This document shows, piece after piece, positions 1-5,020 of a DNA stretch of 5,020 bases. Every line of letters starts with the position of its first letter. Within the stretch, counting starts at the first letter, position 1. Made by a program: the position numbers and the translations under genes. The notes under the pieces are model-generated. The model searched no databases. It saw only the letters and a program-made list of their open reading frames with translations, and was not told the origin of the DNA. The DNA is from an uncultured Collinsella sp. (lineage in GTDB: Bacteria; Actinomycetota; Coriobacteriia; Coriobacteriales; Coriobacteriaceae): positions 1 through 5,020 of the forward strand of contig CABRWN010000152.1 in NCBI GenBank assembly GCA_902474645.1, in the 5' to 3' direction.

Positions 1-43
1 CGCCATTTTTCTATCAGACAACTCGTTGAAGCAAGGCTGCGAA

Positions 44-136
44 GGCCGCGGGGCCGGGAGGGGTTTCCTAAGGGCACATCCCGCAGCCGCAACGCGGCGA
101 GGACGTGCCCGTGGAAACCCCGCAGGCCCCGCGGCC
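44..136 (-). repeat. Long stepped hairpin (imperfect inverted repeat) just after the usp stop codon
   Basis: Read on the minus strand, this segment folds into four stacked helices. The outer 12 bp (GGCCGCGGGGCC, 136-125, with 55-44) is perfect. Next come 9 bp (GGGGTTTCC, 121-113, with 68-60), then 10 bp (GGGCACGTCC, 110-101, with 81-72), then 5 bp (GCCGC/GCGGC, 98-94 with 90-86) closed by a three-base loop. The internal loops between the outer helices are only 2-4 bases per side. One pair in the third helix is G-U on the minus strand but would be A-C on the plus strand, which favours a minus-strand RNA, that is, the usp 3' UTR. The far side is not followed by a T tract, so it is not a textbook intrinsic terminator. 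It could be a U-poor terminator, an mRNA 3' stabilising structure, or a dispersed palindromic repeat. The structure is seen directly; the function is inferred. Confidence 0.75.
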
Positions 137-149
137 GGTGGGAGCAACG

Positions 150-587
150 CTACTTCACGACCAAAATGTCGCAGTCCGTATTGCGCAGCAGGAACGTCGA
201 AATCGAACCCAGCAGCGCATACTTGATCGAGGACAGGCCGCGTGCGCCGCAGAGCACCAGGTCGGGCTTAACCACGTCGAGCATCTCGTCCTTGAGTGTC
301 TCGCGAATGCGGCCGGCGCGAATCATGACCTCGACCTCGGGAATATCGGGATTGGCCTTGGCCTCTTCGAGCTGCTTGGCGATGGAGTTCTTAAATGCCT
401 CCTCTAGGCCGTTGACCAGATCGACCGGATAGGAACCGGCGCTCTCGAGCGCCGTGGAATCGATAACGTGGCCGATGATTAGCTTGGCGCCGTTGTTCGC
501 GGCGACCTTGATGGCGCGTGCGAGCACAAAATCCTGCTGCTCAGTACCGTCGAGTGAAACAAATACCTTGGTGTAGCCCTCGTTCAT
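150..587 (-). CDS. Universal stress protein (UspA family), ATP-binding type
   Basis: This encodes a complete 145-residue protein, the usual size of a single-domain Usp. These are soluble cytoplasmic proteins with an alpha/beta fold that usually form dimers; many bind ATP and accumulate under starvation, oxidative or other stress, but the exact biochemical role is often unknown. The N-terminal strand VFVSLDGTEQ (residues 8-17) carries the early Asp (D13) expected near the nucleotide. The C-terminal signature G-x2-G-x9-G-S is intact at G114, G117, G127 and S128, followed by the terminal strand DILVVK, which places it in the ATP-binding class of Usp. The start is well supported: AGGAGG at 598-593 lies five bases before the ATG, and the stop is TAG at 152-150. 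It is transcribed divergently from uppP and followed at once by the large hairpin at 44-136. The family assignment is firm; the specific stress role cannot be told from sequence. Confidence 0.93.
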   Translation of the reverse strand: MNEGYTKVFVSLDGTEQQDFVLARAIKVAANNGAKLIIGHVIDSTALESAGSYPVDLVNGLEEAFKNSIAKQLEEAKANPDIPEVEVMIRAGRIRETLKDEMLDVVKPDLVLCGARGLSSIKYALLGSISTFLLRNTDCDILVVK

Positions 588-677
588 GGTTTCCTCCTTG
601 GTCTATCGCACGGGCGCGGGGCTCGTGCGTCGGGCGGGCGCGGGCGCGTTGGCCGCCGGACACTTTATCTTGTTGCA

Positions 678-683
678 GTTATA
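678..683 (-). promoter_or_regulatory. Possible -10 box for usp
   Basis: The minus strand reads TATAAC about 90 bases upstream of the usp start, in the AT-rich part of the divergent region. It is close to the TATAAT consensus, but the bases 16-18 upstream do not resemble TTGACA. This is only a candidate. Confidence 0.25.
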
Positions 684-824
684 CCCAAGGATTTCGGTTT
701 GACTGCTCGCAATTCTGTGAACGGGCGAGTTTTTTGGTAAGGGTAGGCGCGGTCGCACCGCCAACGGTTGATAATGGGACATCGCCCGCATCGTCCGCAG
801 AACATCTACCGGCGGGTGTCTAAC

Positions 825-831
825 GAGGGGG
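825..831 (+). promoter_or_regulatory. Ribosome binding site that supports the TTG start of uppP
   Basis: GAGGGGG ends five bases before TTG at 837-839, good Shine-Dalgarno spacing. The upstream in-frame alternatives (TTG at 768, ATG at 774, GTG at 816) have poorer or no ribosome binding sites. They would also add residues with no counterpart in UppP proteins, which normally start close to the first conserved helix. Confidence 0.6.
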
Positions 832-836
832 TCCCT

Positions 837-1817
837 TTGGATATTATCGAGCTTCTAAAATCTGCCTTCATGGGCCTAGTCGAGGGCATCACCGAATGGC
901 TGCCTGTTTCGTCGACCGGTCACATGATCTTGGTGGACGAGTTCGTCAAGATGAACGTGAGCGAGACGTTCTGGAATATGTTCCTGGTCGTGATTCAGCT
1001 CGGTGCCATTCTGGCCGTCTGTGTGCTGTTCTTCCATGAGCTCAATCCGTTCTCGCCCAGCAAGGGCAAGGAGGGCCGTCGCGACACCTGGGTGCTGTGG
1101 GGCAAGATTGTGCTCGGCTGCATTCCTGCGGCGGCGATCGGCCTGCCGCTCAACGACTGGATGGAGGAGCATTTCTACAATGCTCCCGTCGTGGCGCTGG
1201 CGCTCATTGTGTACGGCGTGCTGTTTATCGTGATCGAGAACTGGCGAGCGAGCAAGCGCGAGGAAATTGCCGTTGCCGGTTCGTTTGGTTCGCGTGCTGT
1301 GGTGGCGGGCGGACGCCCCGCCGGTGCGCACTTTGCGGCGCCCGCCGCGGCTACCGCTGAGGATGAGGGCGATGACGAGGATCTGGACTTTGGTTCCATC
1401 ACCACGCTCGAGGACCTGAGTTGGAAGACCGCACTGGGCATCGGATGCTTCCAGGTGCTCTCGCTGATTCCGGGCACGTCGCGCTCCGGTTCCACCATCA
1501 TCGGCGGCCTGCTTTTGGGCTGCACGCGTTCGGTGGCGTCCAAGTTTACGTTCTTCCTGGCCATCCCTGTCATGTTTGGCGCGAGTGCGCTCAAGCTGGT
1601 CAAGTATTTCATCAAGGGCGGTACGTTCGGTGCCAACGAGGTCGCCATCCTGGGCGTGGGCTGCGTTGTGGCCTTTGTGGTTTCGCTCATCGCTATCAAG
1701 TGGCTCATGGGTTTCGTCCGCCGTCACGACTTCAAGTGCTTCGGCGTCTACCGCATCATTCTGGGCATCGTGGTGCTTGCGTACTTCTTCGTCTTGGAGC
1801 CCATGCTCGGCCTGTAA
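837..1817 (+). CDS. uppP: Undecaprenyl-diphosphatase (UppP/BacA family)
   Basis: This integral membrane enzyme removes a phosphate from undecaprenyl diphosphate to give undecaprenyl phosphate, the lipid carrier for peptidoglycan and other envelope polymers; extra copies give bacitracin tolerance. From TTG 837 the protein has 326 residues. The first signature EGITEWLPVSSTGH contains E16, E20 and H29, matching the E17/E21/H30 spacing of the E. coli enzyme. The second signature PGTSRSGST spans residues 212-220, with R216 in the place of the catalytic Arg. Hydrophobic segments are visible near 45-66, 86-103, 116-133, 199-211, 237-255, 268-292 and 306-320, with family motifs FLAIPVMFGA (240-249) and a C-terminal YRIILG. 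It is longer than the usual roughly 270 residues because of an Ala/Gly-rich then acidic insert at about 144-190. It stands alone, with its own terminator. A longer protein from TTG 768 (349 residues) is possible but less likely. Confidence 0.95.
   Translation: MDIIELLKSAFMGLVEGITEWLPVSSTGHMILVDEFVKMNVSETFWNMFLVVIQLGAILAVCVLFFHELNPFSPSKGKEGRRDTWVLWGKIVLGCIPAAAIGLPLNDWMEEHFYNAPVVALALIVYGVLFIVIENWRASKREEIAVAGSFGSRAVVAGGRPAGAHFAAPAAATAEDEGDDEDLDFGSITTLEDLSWKTALGIGCFQVLSLIPGTSRSGSTIIGGLLLGCTRSVASKFTFFLAIPVMFGASALKLVKYFIKGGTFGANEVAILGVGCVVAFVVSLIAIKWLMGFVRRHDFKCFGVYRIILGIVVLAYFFVLEPMLGL
1266..1406 (+). other. Segment of uppP encoding a non-conserved loop insertion
   Basis: Residues about 144-190 of UppP lie between the hydrophobic segment ending FIVIEN (133-135) and the second catalytic signature. 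They comprise an Ala/Gly/Pro-rich stretch and then a strongly acidic run (AEDEGDDEDLD). Comparing the signature positions here (E16 and R216) with E. coli BacA (E17 and R174) puts about 43 extra residues between the two motifs. The basic residues just before it (R137, K140, R141) suggest the loop may face the cytoplasm by the positive-inside rule, which is inference. The reading frame runs through without interruption, so this looks like a real loop and not an error. Confidence 0.7.
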
Positions 1818-1861
1818 CTTGGTTGACGCTGCGCGGCGGCCAGAGCGACAACTTGTCATTC

Positions 1862-1903
1862 AAAGAGGGCGGCATGACCAAAAGGTCTATGCCGCCCTCT
1901 TTT
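1862..1903 (+). terminator. Intrinsic terminator of uppP
   Basis: A perfect 14-bp stem (1862-1875 with 1889-1902) continues inward as GACC/GGTC (1876-1879 with 1884-1887), with one bulged T at 1888 and an AAAA tetraloop. The stem is GC-rich in its middle and ends in TTTT (1900-1903), 44 bases after the uppP stop. It should isolate uppP from the helicase gene. The AAAG at the left edge reads as a short T run on the minus strand, but no minus-strand gene needs it. Confidence 0.93.
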
Positions 1904-1967
1904 CATGCCAATTTGTTCGCTCTGGCCGTCGCTCGCTGCCGTTGCCATGACATCGGTGGCTCCGTGA

Positions 1968-2034
1968 TTGGCGCAATGGGGTCAGGTTACTTTGCACCAG
2001 CTTGGTGCAGACAAACCTGACCCCATTGCGCCAA
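1968..2034. repeat. 67-base palindromic element (REP/MITE-like hairpin)
   Basis: Two perfect 21-base arms (1968-1988 and 2014-2034) begin TTGGCGCAATGGGG and contain GGGGTCAGG. They flank a second stem TGCACCA/TGGTGCA (1993-1999 with 2003-2009) with loop GCT. With two further pairs (1991-2011, and T-G at 1992-2010), the element folds almost end to end, broken only by a 2x2 internal loop. No T tract follows on either strand, and the uppP terminator is already complete 64 bases upstream, so an ordinary terminator is unlikely. The GGGGTCAG core resembles, from memory, palindromic repeats linked to Y1-type (REP-associated, IS200-like) transposases in other bacteria; no transposase gene is present here. 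I see no convincing target-site duplication. Confidence 0.7.
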
Positions 2035-2082
2035 ATCCGCTGGGGCGGGCCTGACGGTGGCGTCGGTGTCCGCGCGGCTCGG

Positions 2083-2088
2083 TATACT
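2083..2088 (+). promoter_or_regulatory. Possible -10 box for the helicase gene
   Basis: TATACT lies 61 bases upstream of the helicase ATG, in the only locally AT-containing stretch between the palindrome and the gene. A matching -35 is not obvious: the hexamer 17 bases upstream is GCGTCG. It would start transcription near 2095, giving a leader of about 55 bases. The position fits, but the support is modest. Confidence 0.45.
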
Positions 2089-2138
2089 GATACGGCTCAA
2101 ACTATGGCGCTGCCCGCAGGCGCGCCGTCCGTCAGATG

Positions 2139-2143
2139 AGGAG
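2139..2143 (+). promoter_or_regulatory. Ribosome binding site of the helicase gene
   Basis: AGGAG sits six bases before the ATG at 2150, which fixes the start even though the first 60 or so residues are not conserved helicase sequence. This argues that the Pro/Ala-rich N-terminal extension is really translated. Confidence 0.75.
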
Positions 2144-2149
2144 TCGCCC

Positions 2150-5020
2150 ATGACCCAGCCCTTACCCTGGGAAAAGAACGCCGCGGTACCCGTGCCGCCC
2201 GCGCCGGAACCCGTGCCGCTCGATGCATACGCTGCCCCCGCTGCGCCGGAACCCGAGCTCGTCCCGCTCGACATCTACGACGCTCCCGCGCCGGCACCCA
2301 AACCCGCCAAGCCGCTCGTCGACATCGACAGCCTTAATCCCGCCCAGCGCGAGGCGGTCCTGACCACCGAGGGTCCGTTGCTGGTCCTTGCCGGCGCCGG
2401 CTCGGGTAAGACCCGCGTCTTGACCTTCCGCATCGCACATATGCTCGGCGACCTGGGCGTTAAGCCCTGGCAGATCCTTGCCATCACGTTTACCAACAAG
2501 GCCGCGGCCGAGATGCGCGAGCGTCTGGCGGCACTCATCCCCAGCGGTACCCGCGGCATGTGGGTGTGCACCTTCCATGCTATGTGCGTGCGCATGCTGC
2601 GCGAGGACGCTGACCTGCTGGGCTACACCGGTCAGTTCACCATCTACGATGATGACGATTCCAAGCGCATGGTGCGCGATATTATGCAGGCGCTCGGTAT
2701 CGAGCAAAAGCAATTCCCCATCAATATGATCCGCAGCAAGATCAGTTCGGCCAAAAACGCCATGATCGGCCCCGAGGACATGCTCAAATCCGCCGACAGC
2801 CCCAACGACAAAAAGGCCGCGCAGGTCTACCTGGAGCTGGAACGCCGCCTGCGCGCCGCCAACGCGATGGACTTCGACGACCTGCTCGTGCGCACGCTCG
2901 AGCTGCTGCGCACCCGCCCCGAGGTGCTCGATAAGTACCAAGAGCGTTTCCGCTACATTAGCGTCGACGAGTATCAGGACACCAACCACGTCCAGTACGA
3001 GATCGCCAACCTGCTGGCCGCCAAGTACCAAAACCTCATGGTCGTAGGCGACGATGACCAGTCCATTTATAGCTGGCGCGGTGCTGACATCACCAACATC
3101 CTGGACTTTGAGAAGGACTTCAAAAACTGCAAGACCGTCAAGCTCGAGCAGAACTATCGCTCCACGGGTCACATCCTGAGCGCCGCCAACGCCGTGGTGC
3201 GCCATAACTCGCAGCGCAAGGACAAGCGCCTGTTTACGGCCGAGGGCGATGGCGAGAAGATCCAGGCCTTCCAGGCGAGCGACGAGCGCGATGAGGGCCG
3301 CTGGATTGCCGGCGAGATCGAAAAGCTGCACTCCAAGGGCACGAGTTACGACGATATCGCCGTGTTCTACCGCACCAACGCCCAGTCGCGTATCCTCGAA
3401 GATATGTTCCTGCGCGCAGGCGTGCCCTACAAGATTGTGGGCGGCACGCGATTCTTCGACCGTGCCGAGATCCGCGACGTCATGGCCTACCTCAAGATGA
3501 TCGTGAACCCGGCCGACGAGATGAGCGTCAAGCGCGTCATCAACACGCCGCGCCGCGGCATCGGCTCCACCTCGATCCAAAAGATTGAGCAGCTGGCGCG
3601 CGACAACCGTTGCTCGTTCTTCCAGGCTTGCGAGATCGCAACAGCCGAGGCGGGCATGTTTAGCGCCAAGGTGCGCAATGGCCTGTCGAGCTTTGTCTCG
3701 CTGGTGCGCGAGGGTCGCCGCATGGACGGCGAGCTCAAGGACGTTGTCGAGATGATTGTCGATAAGACGGGCCTGCTGCAGGCTTTCCGCGCCGAGGGCA
3801 CCATGGAGTCCGAGAGCCGCGCCGAGAACATCCAGGAATTCCTGGGTGTCGCTGCCGAATTTGAGGAGACGCACGAGGATATCGAAGGCACGCTCGAGAG
3901 CTTGGAAGAGCTGCGCGCTGCTGGTGTTGCCGATGTGCCCGCCGACGTTGAGCCCGAGCCCGTTGTGGTGAGCGCGCCCGAGCCCGGCCCGTCTGCGCCC
4001 GCGTCTTCGTTTGAGGCGCTCGTTGGCGCGCGTGATGCCGCGGGTTCCAATCCGCTCGATAGCCTGGCCGCTCCGGCGCTGTCTCCGCAGGATGCCCTGG
4101 CCGCCGCCATCGCGGGCAACGCCTATGCCGCGCCGACAGAGCTGCCGGTGGGTGCCGTACATGCCGACGAGATCGAGCGCACCTACGGCCCGCTCACCTG
4201 CAAGGCGCTGCCTGCACTCATGGAGTGGCTGGCCCTGCGCGCCGACTTGGATTCCCTGGCCGGCGAGACGCATGCCATCACCATGATGACCATCCACTCC
4301 GCCAAGGGCCTGGAGTTCCCGGCGGTGTTCGTGGCCGGCATGGAGGAGGGTATCTTCCCGCACGTGCACGACTTTGGCGGTAGTGACGATCCGGGCAAGC
4401 TCGAGGAGGAGCGTCGCTTGGCCTACGTCGCCATCACGCGCGCTCGCAAGCGCCTGTTCCTGACCTATGCGGCCACGCGTCGCACCTACGGCTCGACCTC
4501 TGCCAACCCGCGCTCGCGCTTCCTCAACGAGATTCCGTTTGAGGACATCGAGTTTAGCGGTATCGGTTCTGCCGGTTTTGAGGGCACGGGCTGGGAGAAG
4601 CGCGGAGACCGTCGCGGCACCTTTGGCTCGGGTATGGGCTCGGACATGTATGGCGGCAAGGTGTTTGGCTCGCATACGCGCTCGACCGGCGGCTCTGGAT
4701 CGCGCAGCGGATCGAGCTTCGATGACTTCTTTGGCGGCAGCACTTATGGCACCGAGCGCCAGCGTGGGGTCTCGCCCGACGCCGGCCGTGTTGCCTCGAC
4801 CTTTGGCTCGGGCGCGCCGCGAGCCAAAAAGCCGTCATCCAAGGTATCCCCGACGGTGGAGCGCAAGGTCGATCGTGCCAGCGCATCGCAAGACTTTGCT
4901 GCGGGCGATACCGTGAGTCATAAGACCTTTGGCACGGGCACCGTGATCTCGGTCGCCGGAGACATGATCGAGGTTCAATTCGAAAAGACCGGCCAGACCA
5001 AAAAGCTTATGAAAGGTTTT
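2150..5020 (+). CDS. pcrA: ATP-dependent DNA helicase, UvrD/PcrA type (3' end outside window)
   Basis: This is a superfamily 1A 3'-5' DNA helicase of the UvrD/PcrA group, which acts in nucleotide excision repair, in clearing replication and recombination blocks, and in work with RNA polymerase. The 957 visible residues run open to the edge. All helicase motifs are intact: Q motif LNPAQREAV (Q66), Walker A AGAGSGKT (81-88, K87), Ia FTNKAAAEM (114-122), Ib TFHA (141-144), Walker B VDEYQDTN (272-279), III GDDDQSIYSWRG (300-311), IV QNYRS (334-338), V TIHSAKGLEF (714-723) and VI EEERRLAYVAITRAR (752-766). A Gly/Ser-rich linker (about 803-917) joins the motor to a C-terminal Tudor-like domain (GDTVSHKTFGTGTV from 919), typical of PcrA and known there for binding RNA polymerase. 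Unusual parts are a 60-residue Pro/Ala-rich N-terminal extension and an insert of about 85 residues at 589-673. The visible end, KLMKGF, is near the usual C-terminus. PcrA is preferred over Rep because of the Tudor tail. Confidence 0.95.
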   Translation, partial: MTQPLPWEKNAAVPVPPAPEPVPLDAYAAPAAPEPELVPLDIYDAPAPAPKPAKPLVDIDSLNPAQREAVLTTEGPLLVLAGAGSGKTRVLTFRIAHMLGDLGVKPWQILAITFTNKAAAEMRERLAALIPSGTRGMWVCTFHAMCVRMLREDADLLGYTGQFTIYDDDDSKRMVRDIMQALGIEQKQFPINMIRSKISSAKNAMIGPEDMLKSADSPNDKKAAQVYLELERRLRAANAMDFDDLLVRTLELLRTRPEVLDKYQERFRYISVDEYQDTNHVQYEIANLLAAKYQNLMVVGDDDQSIYSWRGADITNILDFEKDFKNCKTVKLEQNYRSTGHILSAANAVVRHNSQRKDKRLFTAEGDGEKIQAFQASDERDEGRWIAGEIEKLHSKGTSYDDIAVFYRTNAQSRILEDMFLRAGVPYKIVGGTRFFDRAEIRDVMAYLKMIVNPADEMSVKRVINTPRRGIGSTSIQKIEQLARDNRCSFFQACEIATAEAGMFSAKVRNGLSSFVSLVREGRRMDGELKDVVEMIVDKTGLLQAFRAEGTMESESRAENIQEFLGVAAEFEETHEDIEGTLESLEELRAAGVADVPADVEPEPVVVSAPEPGPSAPASSFEALVGARDAAGSNPLDSLAAPALSPQDALAAAIAGNAYAAPTELPVGAVHADEIERTYGPLTCKALPALMEWLALRADLDSLAGETHAITMMTIHSAKGLEFPAVFVAGMEEGIFPHVHDFGGSDDPGKLEEERRLAYVAITRARKRLFLTYAATRRTYGSTSANPRSRFLNEIPFEDIEFSGIGSAGFEGTGWEKRGDRRGTFGSGMGSDMYGGKVFGSHTRSTGGSGSRSGSSFDDFFGGSTYGTERQRGVSPDAGRVASTFGSGAPRAKKPSSKVSPTVERKVDRASASQDFAAGDTVSHKTFGTGTVISVAGDMIEVQFEKTGQTKKLMKGF
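2213..2287 (+). repeat. Short tandem peptide repeat in the helicase N-terminal extension
   Basis: The extension contains VPLDAYAAP (residues 22-30) and VPLDIYDAP (38-46), each preceded by a PEP-like stretch, spaced 16 residues (48 bases) apart. The DNA copies differ at several positions, including both third-base changes and replacements, so this is an old duplication, not slippage. The role is unknown; a short linear binding motif in two copies is one possibility. Confidence 0.6.
3914..4168 (+). other. Segment of pcrA encoding a low-complexity insertion in the second half of the motor
   Basis: Residues about 589-673 are rich in Ala, Pro, Glu and Ser (for example EPEPVVVSAPEPGPSAP). They interrupt the stretch that in PcrA/UvrD runs from the 'ENIQEFL...EF' helix region directly to the 'ALMEWLALRADLDSL' helix before motif V. 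The frame is open throughout and sequence on both sides matches the family, so it appears to be an inserted disordered loop. The canonical proteins are about 720-740 residues long; this insert, the N-terminal extension and a long linker account for most of the excess here. Confidence 0.7.

Larger units (their letters stand above)
588..836. other. Divergent intergenic region between usp and uppP
   Basis: This 249-base non-coding stretch must hold the promoters for both divergent genes. The usp-proximal part (about 608-650) is extremely GC-rich, with a possible weak hairpin CGCACG/CGTGCG (607-612 with 624-629). The middle (about 661-740) is clearly more AT-rich and is the likely promoter zone. 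For usp, TATAAC on the minus strand (683-678) resembles a -10 box, but I find no matching -35. For uppP, TTGACT at 699-704 resembles a -35 box, but no -10 box lies at the proper distance. I see no convincing operator, riboswitch or small gene here. Confidence 0.5.

Noticed and set aside
44..150. Possible structured RNA gene such as RNase P RNA on the plus strand (GGAAACCCC followed by GGGAGCAA)
   Set aside because: The similarity is short, the plus-strand RNA would have to run into the usp gene, and the hairpin pairing is better on the minus strand.
699..704. TTGACT as a -35 box for uppP
   Set aside because: The positions 16-18 bases downstream are GC-rich (CGGGCG region) with no -10-like hexamer.
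876..1859. Minus-strand open frame of 327 codons opposite uppP
   Set aside because: It is a shadow of uppP with a highly charged, low-complexity translation and no family motifs; uppP on the plus strand has clear catalytic signatures.
1968..2034. Palindrome as a second intrinsic terminator
   Set aside because: Neither side is followed by a T tract, and a complete terminator for uppP lies just upstream at 1862-1903.
2162..4675. Minus-strand open frame of 837 codons
   Set aside because: It lies wholly antisense to pcrA, whose motifs are all intact. Long antisense frames are expected opposite GC-rich coding DNA, and the translation (rich in His, Ala, Gly, Leu and Val) shows no recognisable domain.
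4619..4812. Repeated 14-base sequence ACCTTTGGCTCGGG (4619-4632 and 4799-4812) in the helicase linker
   Set aside because: Both copies encode TFGSG in the same frame within a Gly/Ser-rich linker, so it is explained by peptide composition and does not suggest a mobile or regulatory repeat.

Overview
The window looks like ordinary chromosome from a GC-rich bacterium. A high-GC actinobacterium, perhaps of the Coriobacteriia (Collinsella-like), is my best guess from base composition, codon use and the Ala/Pro/acidic low-complexity segments in two proteins. No rRNA or other taxonomic marker is present, so this is an inference.

Layout from left to right. Positions 44-136 hold a long, stepped, near-palindromic hairpin that begins 13 bases past the stop of a minus-strand universal stress protein gene (150-587). 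A divergent intergenic region of about 250 bases (588-836) follows. Next is a plus-strand undecaprenyl-diphosphatase gene (uppP/bacA, 837-1817, probable TTG start), closed by a near-perfect intrinsic terminator (1862-1903). The next intergenic stretch holds a striking 67-base palindrome (1968-2034) that is not a normal terminator, then a possible promoter. From 2150 to the right edge runs a UvrD/PcrA-type superfamily 1 DNA helicase whose stop codon lies outside the window. All three genes have good Shine-Dalgarno sequences and intact signature motifs.

The three genes do not form an operon. usp is divergent from uppP, and uppP is cut off from the helicase by its own terminator and a second intergenic region. 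Their roles are separate: nucleotide-binding stress protein, cell-wall lipid carrier recycling, and DNA repair or transcription-coupled unwinding.

I see no clear new multi-gene system. The parts most worth a second look are the two long hairpins in non-coding DNA, one possibly a member of a dispersed REP/MITE-like family, and the extra low-complexity segments inserted in otherwise canonical UppP and PcrA proteins.
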